NCBI RefSeq assembly: GCF_018219455.1
Contig: NZ_CP056122.1
Location: forward strand, 868,001 to 932,000
DNA length: 64,000 nucleotides
Reading direction: 5' to 3'
Source: Moritella sp. 5
Lineage (GTDB): Bacteria > Pseudomonadota > Gammaproteobacteria > Enterobacterales > Moritellaceae
Shown: piece after piece, positions 8,630 to 18,060 of the stretch
Numbering within the stretch: position 1 is the first letter of the stretch
Layout: each line of letters begins with the position of its first letter
Position numbers and translations under genes: made by a program
Notes under the pieces: model-generated
Databases searched by the model: none
Seen by the model: only the letters and a program-made list of their open reading frames with translations
What the model was told of the DNA's origin: nothing

Positions 8630-10159
8630 TTAAGCATCACTTTCGTCCACAGGCTTTTTCTTTTTAGCGCGACGAGGACGTGTTTTTTTACCAACAGGTG
8701 CATTTAATTCTTTAATTAAGTTCTGACGGCCAGTGGCATTCGCAGTTTGGTAATCGCGCCACCATTGAGTTACTTCGACTAAGTCGCCACCTTGGATTTC
8801 TGCTCGCATTTCTAAGAAATCAAAACCTGCACGGAATTTTAAGTGTTCGAAGGCTTTTTCTGCGCGTTTGCCTTGGCGGCGTGGTAAACGGCCTTGTAAA
8901 TGCCAAATATCACGGATTGTTGAAGTAAAGCGACGTGGAATTGCAATACTCTTAATTTGGGAATCCAGCGCGTCATTCATTGCTAATAACAAAGCATCGC
9001 TGTAGTTAAGACCACTGTCAATAACGCGTTCTTCAGCCATAGCTTCCAGTGGATACCATAACATTGCGGCATATAAATAAGCGGGCGTTACACGTTTGCC
9101 AGCATTAATACGACGATCAGTATTGTCTAACGCAATTTGGATGAATTTATCACAGTTACTTGAACCGTCTTCATTTTGATACTTGCTAACAAGTGGGAAC
9201 AATGGTTGGAATAAACCATGTTCTTTCATTAGTTTGTAAGTGGCTAAACCGTGACCATTTAAGAATAGTTTTAATGTTTCTTCAAATAAACGGGCTGCGG
9301 GAATACTTTGTAGTAAGTTCGCCATGCGTTTAATTGGTTCCGCTGCATCTGGACTGATCTGCATATCTAGTTTTGCGGAAAAACGTACTGCACGTAACAT
9401 ACGTACTGGATCTTCACGGTAACGAGTCTCTGGATCACCAATTAAACGTAGTTGTTTACTTTGTAAATCGGCAAGGCCGCCAGCAAAGTCATAAACAGCA
9501 CGATCGGCAATGTTGTAGTAAAGTGCATTAACGGTAAAGTCACGACGTTCAGCATCTTCACTGATGGTGCCATAGACGTTATCACGTAACAACATGCCGC
9601 CATCGGACTGCTTTGATGTTTGTTGATTTTGTTCTTTTTCTTTTTCTTCTACGTGATGACCACGGAAGGTTGCAACTTCGATCATGTCACGGCCAAATAA
9701 GATGTGGGCAAGACGAAAGCGACGGCCAACTAAACGGCAGTTATGGAATAATTTTTTGATTTGTTCTGGCTCGGCATTGGTCGCGATATCAAAATCTTTT
9801 GGCTCTTGACCAATAAAAATATCACGCACACCACCCCCGACAAGGTAAGCTTGATAGCCTGACTTGTGTAAACGATAGAGCACTTTTAGGGCGTTTTCAC
9901 TAATTAAGTTATGGTTTATAGGGTGTTGACCCTTCTCCAATTTCAGTTCATTTAATCCCAAATTCTGTACATCTTGTTGTACTACTGGCCCAACTGCAGT
10001 ATTAGAATGCGTATCTTCAGGTGTTTTTTTACTCTGTGCATCACGATCTTTGCGTGTCTTTGACGCTGTTTCAGAGGCCGTTTCTTTCACATCTGATGTT
10101 TGATCTATCTGTTTTCTGCTTAGTATATTTTTACAGAATTTAGTGATTTGAGTGAAAAT
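8630..10159 (-). CDS. pcnB: Poly(A) polymerase I, probably starting at an ATT codon
   Basis: Adds 3' poly(A) tails to RNA and so promotes decay. Nucleotidyltransferase motifs YLVGGGVRD and PKDFDIATNA are intact, followed by the tRNA-nucleotidyltransferase-like fold (RRDFTVNALYYN, GDPETRYREDPVRMLRAVRF) and a basic C-terminal tail. The first ATG/GTG/TTG in frame is a GTG at 10090 without a ribosome site, but the frame stays open upstream and reads FTQITKFCKNILSR, which aligns with the E. coli N-terminus FTRVANFCRKVLSR directly after an ATT at 10157-10159. GAGG lies 6 nt before that ATT. E. coli pcnB is known to start at AUU, so I take ATT as the start, giving 509 residues. Confidence 0.9.
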   Translation of the reverse strand: MFTQITKFCKNILSRKQIDQTSDVKETASETASKTRKDRDAQSKKTPEDTHSNTAVGPVVQQDVQNLGLNELKLEKGQHPINHNLISENALKVLYRLHKSGYQAYLVGGGVRDIFIGQEPKDFDIATNAEPEQIKKLFHNCRLVGRRFRLAHILFGRDMIEVATFRGHHVEEKEKEQNQQTSKQSDGGMLLRDNVYGTISEDAERRDFTVNALYYNIADRAVYDFAGGLADLQSKQLRLIGDPETRYREDPVRMLRAVRFSAKLDMQISPDAAEPIKRMANLLQSIPAARLFEETLKLFLNGHGLATYKLMKEHGLFQPLFPLVSKYQNEDGSSNCDKFIQIALDNTDRRINAGKRVTPAYLYAAMLWYPLEAMAEERVIDSGLNYSDALLLAMNDALDSQIKSIAIPRRFTSTIRDIWHLQGRLPRRQGKRAEKAFEHLKFRAGFDFLEMRAEIQGGDLVEVTQWWRDYQTANATGRQNLIKELNAPVGKKTRPRRAKKKKPVDESDA

Positions 10160-10271
10160 GGTACACCTCGAATTAATAGTAAAATAGGTTGAATTATTTA
10201 TGCCGCCATATAATAGCGCTGCATTGATAAAATGACAAAGATTGTTGACGAAATTTAGTATTAATATTGCC

Positions 10272-11150
10272 TTATTGGCTTAATACGATTGATTTCTGTC
10301 TGGGTAGGTTTTTGACGGACCAATGTTCTGTACCCCATTGTAATAGGTGGGGGATAGATAGATCTTGAAGCTCGTTACACACGGGTAACCCTAAGAATCG
10401 GAATGCATCAATTAAGAGGGCTTTAGCCTGACTGATATCTAAGCCGGGCGCATGATTCTGTTTACTCAATTTAGAGCCATCGGCATTACTGACCAAAGGC
10501 AAATGTAAATATGATGGTGCTGGCTGTGAAAATTGTTCAAACAGGTATAATTGTCGCCCTGTTGGTTCAATTAAATCAGCGCCGCGAACCACTTGGGTGA
10601 TACCTTGGTAAATATCATCCACGACAACGGCAAGATTATAAGCAAAAAGGCCATCTTTACGATGAATAATAAAGTCTTCTGCAGCGAGTGCTTTCTCGAT
10701 ATCTATTTTACCATGTAACTCATCCATAAAATGATTAACTGGCACTGTTGTCGTTACCCGCAAGGCGGCATTATCTGCAGTAAGCTTTTTGTGCTTACAG
10801 TGTCCTTGATAAAAGACCCCTTGTGCTTGGATCTGTTTGCGGGTGCAATGACAGTAGTAGGTTAAACCTTGCTGGTTAAGCTGGGCAATGGCTTCTTGAT
10901 AAGCAGAACTGCGCTGGCTTTGATAGATAACATCACCATCCCAATGTAAACCAAAGGCATCGAGTGTTGTTAAGATATTCGCTGCAGCCCCTGTAATTTC
11001 TCTAGGGGGATCGAGATCTTCAATGCGCACTAACCAAGTACCTTGGTTAGATTTTGCTTGTAAATAGCTGCCAACAGCAGCGATCAGGGAACCAAAATGT
11101 AATGGTCCTGAAGGTGAGGGCGCAAAGCGTCCTACATAGCTATTGGACAT
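10272..11150 (-). CDS. gluQ: Glutamyl-Q tRNA(Asp) synthetase
   Basis: A truncated glutamyl-tRNA synthetase paralogue that attaches glutamate to queuosine in the anticodon of tRNA(Asp). 292 residues, about the size of E. coli GluQ/YadB and lacking the anticodon-binding domain of a full GluRS. Seen: HIGH-type motif in [13 protein letters not shown], zinc-site cysteines in YYCHCTRKQ and later GHC, and a KMSKS-type KLSKQNH. It follows dksA on the same strand, as in E. coli, though a hairpin terminator lies between them, so partial read-through is likely. Confidence 0.95.
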   Translation of the reverse strand: MSNSYVGRFAPSPSGPLHFGSLIAAVGSYLQAKSNQGTWLVRIEDLDPPREITGAAANILTTLDAFGLHWDGDVIYQSQRSSAYQEAIAQLNQQGLTYYCHCTRKQIQAQGVFYQGHCKHKKLTADNAALRVTTTVPVNHFMDELHGKIDIEKALAAEDFIIHRKDGLFAYNLAVVVDDIYQGITQVVRGADLIEPTGRQLYLFEQFSQPAPSYLHLPLVSNADGSKLSKQNHAPGLDISQAKALLIDAFRFLGLPVCNELQDLSIPHLLQWGTEHWSVKNLPRQKSIVLSQ

Positions 11151-11182
11151 AAATAGGGTTCTTTAAATAAAAAAGGCTACAA

Positions 11183-11207
11183 ATAGAAAGAGGGCTAATA
11201 AGCCCTC
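11183..11207 (-). terminator. Probable terminator/attenuator between dksA and gluQ
   Basis: Arms GAGGGCT and AGCCCTC around a 4-nt loop, followed on the minus strand by TTTCTATTTG. The T run is interrupted, so termination may be partial, leaving some gluQ transcription from the dksA promoter. Confidence 0.6.
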
Positions 11208-11234
11208 AATAAAATAATGTCAGTTGAAAACTGA

Positions 11235-11678
11235 TTAGCCAACCATTTGCTTTTCTTTAATTTCAGCAAGCGTTTTGCAGTCAATACATTGGTCTGCAGT
11301 TGGTCGTGCTTCTAAACGACGGATACCAATTTCGATACCACAAGTGCCGCAAAAACCGAATTCATCATTTTCAATTAATTGAAGGGTTTTTTCGATTTTT
11401 TTGATTAGTTTACGTTCACGATCACGTGCTCGAAGTTCTAAGCTAAATTCTTCTTCCTGGGCTGCTCGATCTACAGGATCTGGGAAGTTTGACGCTTCAT
11501 CCTTCATATGAACCACTGTGCGATCAACTTCTTCACGTAGTTCATTTCGCCAAGCACTTAAAATGTTTTTAAAGTGTTCGCGTTGCTTCTCGCCCATGTA
11601 TTCTTCACCAGGCTGTTCTTGGTAAGCTTCAACACCTGCGATGGCTAAAACACCGAGTAATTTTTTCGCTTCAGGCAT
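11235..11678 (-). CDS. dksA: RNA polymerase-binding transcription factor DksA
   Basis: Binds in the secondary channel of RNA polymerase and works with ppGpp to control rRNA and amino-acid promoters. The start is the ATG at 11678, with AGGAGA 7 nt upstream, giving 147 residues (E. coli 151). Seen: coiled-coil tip with DPVDRA (Asp67 and Asp70, the catalytic acidic pair), the basic segment [13 protein letters not shown], and the four-cysteine zinc finger C110-x2-C113 and C131-x2-C134. Nothing unusual. Confidence 0.97.
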   Translation of the reverse strand: MPEAKKLLGVLAIAGVEAYQEQPGEEYMGEKQREHFKNILSAWRNELREEVDRTVVHMKDEASNFPDPVDRAAQEEEFSLELRARDRERKLIKKIEKTLQLIENDEFGFCGTCGIEIGIRRLEARPTADQCIDCKTLAEIKEKQMVG

Positions 11679-11832
11679 GCTATCTCTCCTAGTCCGCATT
11701 ACGCCATAATATTACAGAGCACTGCTAAGCAATATTTATGGGCGGTATAAATACCAGAAACACACAAACTGCGCAAACTAAACTGGCAAATTGTTCACCA
11801 TCACCCTCTTTTGGGTTAGTTTTGCTGTGACA

Positions 11833-12540
11833 TTAGTCACAGTTGAATGAAATTTGTTCTATCAACGTAATTTCGTGTTTTTCTATTGTACTCGCGTATG
11901 CAAATACTTCAACTCCTTGGTCAATTGCCTGCTTAACAAGATTACTATAGTCTTTATCTAAGTGTTTAGCAGGTTTTAGCGCCTTAATTCCGGTGTGCTG
12001 AATAACAAATAATAATACCGCTCGGTGTCCGTTTTTCTTTACAGTCATCAGCTCTCTTAGGTGTTTTTGTCCTCGGACACTGACAGTATCGGGAAAATAA
12101 CCACAGCCATTCTCTAATAAGCTGGCACTCTTCACTTCGATATAGCATTTACCGCGTTTAGTATCATCGAGTAAAATATCAATCCGGCTATTTTCATTAC
12201 CGTATTTCACTTCGGTGGTCAGATTTTCGTAGCCCGTTAGCTGTGATATAGCAGCCGATTGAATTGCTTCTTTGGCTAATTGGTTGGCTCTGGCTGTATT
12301 GATACAAATCAAATCGCCATTGGCTTTTTCGGTAAGCTCCCAAGAGCGTGAATATTTACGTTTTGGATTATCTGAGGTTGAGTACCAGATGGTATCGCCT
12401 GGGTCACCACAGCCCGTCATTGCTCCGGTATTAGCACAGTGAATAGTAACTTCTTCTCCATTTTCAAGAATGACATCGGCTAAAAATCGCTTGTAGCGTT
12501 TAATTAACGTGGCGGACTGTAAGGGCGTCGGATAATGCAT
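11833..12540 (-). CDS. sfsA: Sugar fermentation stimulation protein homologue SfsA
   Basis: A conserved DNA-binding or nuclease-like protein, first found in E. coli as raising maltose gene expression; its exact role is unsettled. The start chosen is ATG 12540 ([19 protein letters not shown]), which matches the E. coli start and gives 235 residues against 234; the longer frame to 12606 has no family support. Seen: [21 protein letters not shown] and the nuclease-like core SRIDILL followed by CYIEVKS (residues about 125-150). A 7-bp-arm inverted repeat, CTGTGAC/GTCACAG, overlaps the stop codon. Confidence 0.93.
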   Translation of the reverse strand: MHYPTPLQSATLIKRYKRFLADVILENGEEVTIHCANTGAMTGCGDPGDTIWYSTSDNPKRKYSRSWELTEKANGDLICINTARANQLAKEAIQSAAISQLTGYENLTTEVKYGNENSRIDILLDDTKRGKCYIEVKSASLLENGCGYFPDTVSVRGQKHLRELMTVKKNGHRAVLLFVIQHTGIKALKPAKHLDKDYSNLVKQAIDQGVEVFAYASTIEKHEITLIEQISFNCD

Positions 12541-12652
12541 AATCAGCTCATTAGTTGGAAAACAGCCTAGAGCATAATAATTTTTGGAAAAGAAAGCCAT
12601 AGGCAACCAGAGGGTTACAACATCATGGCTGCCTATCGCAGTCGAAAGTTAA

Positions 12653-13912
12653 TTAGTTGAACTTAGACAGATCTCGTCGCCACTGTTTGTCTTCTTCACT
12701 CGCAGGTTTTTGCCATATTTGTTTTACATTGACGGTCAGTTGGCCATTAATCTCATTGGCATTGAGGGTGAATGTAAGCGGGTTAGCGATATTGGGCTGT
12801 GATAAAATCTGTTGGTCGTTAAATACTTGTTCGACAATACATATCGAGGTTTTATCTGGGCTGTCAGCATCACGAGCGAGTGGGTTATTACAGTTGTTCA
12901 TCAGATCCCCCCCATTAGGATAGAGCACTCCTAACATTTGATGCTGGCTACCAATTGAAATATCAAAATAGATTTTTTGACTGGCAAGGTAATTATAGAT
13001 GTTAGCCGACAGTATCGACGGTGCACGCTCTTTTTCGTTATAAAACCGGGACAGTTTTAAATACGTAGAGCTGCCACCGGGGGCTGTTGCATCGGCAGAG
13101 CGCACGTATTTATGTAATATACGCATATGGTGTATAGGGAGGGTCCAGCCAACTTGCACTTGGACTTTAACATTGCCATTATTCAGTTCTTCAACATTGG
13201 TGATGCGTGTTCGTACTTTGGTATTGAGAATAGGGTCAATGACTTCTGCGTCAATACTGTCTCGTACTTTTAATAACTGGGTTAGATTGAATTGCGGGCT
13301 ATGACCGTGAGCTGAAAACAGGCGCTTTACATCATCAAGTACCGATGTAAGCTGCATGATTTGATGGTCCTGTTGACGTATTAATCGTGCGCTTTGCTGC
13401 GTTGATATTTGTTGTTCAGCAATGGCTAATTTGATCTCACCTAAATTTTTTAAATTATTATCGAATTCGTTATCTAGGGTGATCAGACTTTTTTCTATCG
13501 TGGGACTGTTACGTAATATGGCGATGCTTTGACCAATGTAATGCTCATCGAATGTTGCCCGTATTTGCTGTACTACAAATATCTGACCTTTATATACGTC
13601 TTTATCTTTGACTATCTGCGGTTTGTTTTGTGGCGTAATTTTAATATAAGTGGCTTGAATAATAGGTACATATTGTTTGTAGTTAGTCAGGTTGACGGGC
13701 TTGTTCATTAATTGATAATTACGTACATTAAAGCTGGCTTTGATACGGGCTTTTTCTTGCATAATTTGTTTGGCACTGGCAATACTTTCGCCATTGGTGA
13801 GTTGATGGGTGATGGTATATGTTTCTGACCAAAATCCAATGTGAGCCATTACGGTATGGTTATAACTGAGTGTGAATAATAAGGATAAAAAAAGTGACGT
13901 AGATAGGCGCAT
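12653..13912 (-). CDS. Exported protein of unknown function
   Basis: I do not recognise the family. 419 residues with a clear signal peptide (residues 1-23, cleavage after VMA). After a charged helical stretch (SIASAKQIMQEKARIKASF) comes a predominantly beta-looking part, then a probable coiled coil at about 150-205 (many Gln, Ile and Leu), then a beta-rich C-terminal half. Two cysteine-bearing segments, NNCNNP and SICIVEQ, may form a disulfide in the periplasm. It occupies the place where E. coli has ligT/thpR, between sfsA and divergent hrpB. Probably periplasmic; no catalytic motif is visible. Confidence 0.75.
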   Translation of the reverse strand: MRLSTSLFLSLLFTLSYNHTVMAHIGFWSETYTITHQLTNGESIASAKQIMQEKARIKASFNVRNYQLMNKPVNLTNYKQYVPIIQATYIKITPQNKPQIVKDKDVYKGQIFVVQQIRATFDEHYIGQSIAILRNSPTIEKSLITLDNEFDNNLKNLGEIKLAIAEQQISTQQSARLIRQQDHQIMQLTSVLDDVKRLFSAHGHSPQFNLTQLLKVRDSIDAEVIDPILNTKVRTRITNVEELNNGNVKVQVQVGWTLPIHHMRILHKYVRSADATAPGGSSTYLKLSRFYNEKERAPSILSANIYNYLASQKIYFDISIGSQHQMLGVLYPNGGDLMNNCNNPLARDADSPDKTSICIVEQVFNDQQILSQPNIANPLTFTLNANEINGQLTVNVKQIWQKPASEEDKQWRRDLSKFN

Positions 13913-14025
13913 AGTAAATTCCTTTTGCTATTGCTTATAAATAATAGACTTAAATTTAATGAATGGTGTTTTTAGGGTAAAATTGAATTATTACTGATTA
14001 ATTTATTTTATTCTGAGAGGCCTTT

Positions 14026-16521
14026 GTGGCAGCGTTACCGATCACCGCCGTATTACCTGATTTATTTACGGCCTTAAAATCATCCAATCAAGTGATCTTA
14101 CAAGCGCCACCTGGTGCCGGTAAATCAACCTTATTACCACTTAAATTACTGCAAGAAAATATCTTTAGTGGTCGAATTTTAATGTTAGAACCAAGGCGTC
14201 TTGCTGCGCGAAATATTGCTATATTTATGGCCTCTCAGTTACAACAAAAAGTCGGAGAAGATGTTGGTTATCGTATGCGTGGTGATACTAAAGTGTCGAA
14301 ATCAACACGGTTGGAAGTGGTAACTGAAGGGATCTTAACTAGGATGATCCAGCAAGACCCGGAACTCAGCGATTATGATCTCATTATATTTGATGAATTT
14401 CACGAACGCTCACTCAATGCTGATATCGGTTTAGCATTTGCGCTCGAAGTGCAGCAAGGTTTACGCGATGATTTAAATTTATTAGTGATGTCGGCAACGC
14501 TCGACAGCGAAGGGCTACAGAAAATGTTGCCAGAGGCGAAACTATTGACGGCAGAAGGGCGTTGTTTCCCTGTTTCTTATAGTTATCACCCGATGAACTT
14601 ACAGCGTAGTACGATTAAGCAAGCGTTGCCGAGCGCGATAACCGCAACGGTTAAATTAGCGCTACAGCAGCAGGGTGGTAATATTCTGGTATTTTTACCT
14701 GGGGTGAGTGAAATTAAACGTTGCCAGCAACAGCTACAAGAATTAGTTAATGCGCATCTACAAATACTGCCCTTATATGGTCAATTAACGCAACAACAAC
14801 AACAGGCAGCAATTAATCCTATCGCCGCAGGGCACCGCAAGATTGTATTGGCGACCAATATAGCCGAAACCTCATTAACCATTGAAGGTATTTCGGTGGT
14901 GATTGATTCTGGCCTTGAGCGCCGAGTTAGCTTCTCCCCACGCTCGGGGGTCAGCAGATTGCAAACCAGACGCATAAGCCAAGCATCAGCAACTCAGCGA
15001 GCAGGGCGTGCGGGGCGTTTACAAGCAGGGCATTGTTATCGTTTATGGCGTGAAGAAGATCACAGCCGCTTAGATGCACAAATAGAACCAGAAATTATTG
15101 CCGCTGATTTAACTTCAACCTGTTTAGAGCTTAAGGTATGGGGGGTCAATAGTTTTACGGAACTGTCATTACTCGATCAACCTTCATTGGCAAATGTGCA
15201 ATATGCTGAATCGTTATTAACCGAACTTGGCGCTCTAGACGCGGGGAGTTGCAGTCAACATGGCCAAGCATTGGCTGAATTTGGTATGTCACCACGATTA
15301 GCACATATGCTGCTAACGGCAAAAGAGTGGGAAAGTGAACTGTCGGGTATTAGTTGGTTAGCCTGTCGGTTAATCGCATTACTTGAAGGCAGTGAACGCT
15401 TACCACTTGATTTGGATTTTGCATTGCAACAAATGACATCGGGGCAATTTAAACAAGCACAACGTCAAGCACTGCAGTGGGCACAACGCTTTAGCTTTGT
15501 GAAAAGCAGCAGTCAGTGCCGAAACACCAATGCTTATACCGGTTTGTTGTTAGCGTTAGCGTATCCAGACCGTATCGCACAGCGTCGTGATAATACAGGA
15601 CGAGGGCAAGACGTGCGTTATATGTTAAGCAACGGACTCGGGGTTAAATTGATGACGGATGCCAGTTTAGCCAGTGCCGAATTATGCATTGTCGCAGATC
15701 TGTCATTAACCGAACAAGGTGCCGATGCCATGGTGTATAACGCTTGTGAAGTTGATTTAGCGGAGTTACAAACTTGGTTACCGCAATTATTTAAGCCACA
15801 AGCATTTGTACAATGGGATTTAAAAGCCCAAAAATTGATTGCCGAGCAGCGTCAATGTTTAGGTAAGTTGGTATTATCTCGCCAGGTATTAACTGATATA
15901 ACGCCAGCACAAAAACAAACGGCAGTACTGACCGGTATCCGCAAAGCCGGGTTATCGGTATTACCTTGGAATGATCAAAGTAAAGCATTGCTCACCCGAT
16001 TACGTTGTGCGCATTTATGGTTAGCGGAAGTGGGTTTTGTTGATTACAGTGATGAAGCCTTAATTGACGATCTAGAAAACTGGTTACTGCCGTACTTAAC
16101 AGGCGTAACTGGGCCTGCGCAGATGAAAAAAATACCGTTAACAGATGCGTTGTTATCACGTTTGGAGTGGTCGCTACAGCAGCGCTTGGATAAAGAGTTA
16201 CCCACTCATTTCACCGTGCCGACTGGATCGAAAATAAAATTGCGTTATAACGATAACAGTGCACCGAGTTTACCTGTGCGTATTCAAGAGATGTTTGGTC
16301 AAGCCAATAAACCTGCCGTTGCCAATGGTCGGGTGCCTATTGTCATTGAATTACTGTCACCAGCGATGCGTCCGCTACAAATTACCCAAGATTTATTGGG
16401 CTTTTGGAGTGGCAGTTATGTCGAGGTTAAAAAAGAAATGAAAGGCCGATATCCGAAACATTATTGGCCAGATAATCCTTTGGAAGCGATGCCGACACGA
16501 CGTGTTAAAAAACATATGTAG
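14026..16521 (+). CDS. hrpB: ATP-dependent RNA helicase HrpB
   Basis: DEAH-type superfamily 2 helicase; its cellular role is poorly known. 831 residues, near the E. coli length. Walker A APPGAGKST (27-35), motif II as DEFH (123-126) within IIFDEFHERSLNADIGLAF, motif III SAT, and motif VI ASATQRAGRAGR are intact, followed by the HA2-like region and the HrpB-specific C-terminal domain. The start is GTG with GAGAGG 5 nt upstream. Downstream lies rlmF, 75 bp away on the same strand. In E. coli, mrcB follows hrpB; here it lies 5 kb further on. Confidence 0.95.
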   Translation: MAALPITAVLPDLFTALKSSNQVILQAPPGAGKSTLLPLKLLQENIFSGRILMLEPRRLAARNIAIFMASQLQQKVGEDVGYRMRGDTKVSKSTRLEVVTEGILTRMIQQDPELSDYDLIIFDEFHERSLNADIGLAFALEVQQGLRDDLNLLVMSATLDSEGLQKMLPEAKLLTAEGRCFPVSYSYHPMNLQRSTIKQALPSAITATVKLALQQQGGNILVFLPGVSEIKRCQQQLQELVNAHLQILPLYGQLTQQQQQAAINPIAAGHRKIVLATNIAETSLTIEGISVVIDSGLERRVSFSPRSGVSRLQTRRISQASATQRAGRAGRLQAGHCYRLWREEDHSRLDAQIEPEIIAADLTSTCLELKVWGVNSFTELSLLDQPSLANVQYAESLLTELGALDAGSCSQHGQALAEFGMSPRLAHMLLTAKEWESELSGISWLACRLIALLEGSERLPLDLDFALQQMTSGQFKQAQRQALQWAQRFSFVKSSSQCRNTNAYTGLLLALAYPDRIAQRRDNTGRGQDVRYMLSNGLGVKLMTDASLASAELCIVADLSLTEQGADAMVYNACEVDLAELQTWLPQLFKPQAFVQWDLKAQKLIAEQRQCLGKLVLSRQVLTDITPAQKQTAVLTGIRKAGLSVLPWNDQSKALLTRLRCAHLWLAEVGFVDYSDEALIDDLENWLLPYLTGVTGPAQMKKIPLTDALLSRLEWSLQQRLDKELPTHFTVPTGSKIKLRYNDNSAPSLPVRIQEMFGQANKPAVANGRVPIVIELLSPAMRPLQITQDLLGFWSGSYVEVKKEMKGRYPKHYWPDNPLEAMPTRRVKKHM

Positions 16522-16596
16522 GAAAGCAGCAATAGTTATTCGTAATCTGCTATTATCTCGCAGAGTTCGTTTCAGACAAATAAAAGAAGATTTATC

Positions 16597-17547
16597 ATGA
16601 CTAAAAAAATCGCTACATTGCATCCCCGTAATCCACATCAGGGACGTTATGATTTAACAGCCTTAGTTAAAACATACCCAGCGTTAAAAGCGTACATAAC
16701 GCTAAATCCTCGTGGAGAAGAAACGGTCGATTTTAGTGATGATAAAGCCGTCGTTTGCTTGAACAGTGCATTATTGGCCCATTTTTACCAAGTACCAAAT
16801 TGGCAGATTCCAACAGGTTATTTATGTCCGCCAATCCCTGGACGTGCGGATTACATTCACTATATTGCCGATCTACTGGCAGAAATGAATAATGGTGACG
16901 TACCAACAGGTAAGCGTGTTAAAGCGTTAGACATTGGTACTGGCGCTAACTGTATTTATCCTATTCTTGGTCATCGCAGCTATGGCTGGGGTTTTGTGGG
17001 TACTGATATTGATACGGTAGCAGCAAAAACAGCGAATGTGATCGTGCAAGCAAACCCAAGCTTAAATAAAGCGATTAAGATTGTATTGAAAAAAACGCCA
17101 GGTAGTACCTTTAAAGGCGTCATTAAATATAACGACAAATATGCGGTGACAGTTTGTAATCCGCCGTTCCATGCATCAATGGAAGATGCCGCAGCAGGTA
17201 CTGAGCGTAAGATTAACAACCTGCACAAAGGTAAGGCTGCGCCAGCCAATACCACGAAGTTGAATTTCGGTGGTCAGAACACTGAGCTTTGGTGTGAAGG
17301 TGGCGAATTACGCTTTGTTAAAGACATGGCGAAAGAAAGTAAAGATTTCGCTGAACAAGTATGTTGGTTCACAAGTCTTATTTCAAAGGGTGAGCATATC
17401 GAAGAGCTTGAACAACATTTATACACGTTAGGTGCAAAACAAATCCGCGTGATCCCTATGTCGCAAGGTCAAAAAATCAGTCGTATATTAGCGTGGAGCT
17501 TTATGGATACTGATGAGCAACTGCAATGGGCTACCGATAACTGGTAG
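16597..17547 (+). CDS. rlmF: 23S rRNA (adenine-1618-N6)-methyltransferase
   Basis: Methylates A1618 of 23S rRNA using S-adenosylmethionine. 316 residues. Seen: SAM-binding motif I ALDIGTGANCIYPILG, motif for the adenosine (FVGTDIDTVA), and the N6-adenine catalytic motif as NPPF in VTVCNPPFHAS near residue 189. The N-terminal KIATLHPRNPHQGRYD is typical of RlmF (YbiN). Terminated by a strong hairpin just after the stop. Confidence 0.95.
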   Translation: MTKKIATLHPRNPHQGRYDLTALVKTYPALKAYITLNPRGEETVDFSDDKAVVCLNSALLAHFYQVPNWQIPTGYLCPPIPGRADYIHYIADLLAEMNNGDVPTGKRVKALDIGTGANCIYPILGHRSYGWGFVGTDIDTVAAKTANVIVQANPSLNKAIKIVLKKTPGSTFKGVIKYNDKYAVTVCNPPFHASMEDAAAGTERKINNLHKGKAAPANTTKLNFGGQNTELWCEGGELRFVKDMAKESKDFAEQVCWFTSLISKGEHIEELEQHLYTLGAKQIRVIPMSQGQKISRILAWSFMDTDEQLQWATDNW

Positions 17548-17573
17548 TCGACGTTATATTTAGGTAGATTAAT

Positions 17574-17601
17574 ACGGCAAGCATCGCGCTTGCCGTTTTT
17601 A
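17574..17601 (+). terminator. Rho-independent terminator of rlmF
   Basis: Arms ACGGCAAGC and GCTTGCCGT around a 5-nt loop, followed by TTTTA. Starts 27 bp after the rlmF stop. Confidence 0.88.
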
Positions 17602-17632
17602 TATCTGAGGGTACTTTGCTTAAGGTAAATAT

Positions 17633-17923
17633 ATGTTGGTATGGTTAGGTTACAGTTATTTAGTATTGAGTATCATTACCCTATTAGTATATGGTAAAGA
17701 TAAATGGGCGGCTAAACGGCAGGGATGGCGTACACCAGAGCGTACATTACACTTGTTGGCGCTGTTCGGTGGCTGGCCTGGTGCGCTCGTCGGGCAAAAA
17801 CTATTTTTTCATAAAAAAAGTAAAATCAGTTTCAAACGTATTTTTTGGTTAACGGTTGCTGGTAATGTATTAATTGTATTCGGAATTTTTCAAATTGATC
17901 CGAGTTATGTGATTGTTGGTTAG
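17633..17923 (+). CDS. DUF1294 family membrane protein
   Basis: A 96-residue inner membrane protein. Three hydrophobic segments (about residues 2-19, 36-52 and 72-87) frame the conserved core DKWAAKRQGWRTPERTLH and LALFGGWPGALVGQ, which are the DUF1294 hallmarks. Family function is unknown. In many bacteria the same domain is fused behind a cold-shock domain; here it stands alone. It has its own short upstream region after the rlmF terminator and precedes the M23 peptidase gene by 137 bp. Confidence 0.85.
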   Translation: MLVWLGYSYLVLSIITLLVYGKDKWAAKRQGWRTPERTLHLLALFGGWPGALVGQKLFFHKKSKISFKRIFWLTVAGNVLIVFGIFQIDPSYVIVG

Positions 17924-18060
17924 TTTTAGATACTAAATTTTTTGCCTGATTTACACATATTTACGTTATCTATACTATGCCTTTGTTTTGTTGTGTTATA
18001 CCATTTCGGCCTTATTATGCTAATTACTGCTATTTTGAACGAAGACTAGGTATTCATTAA

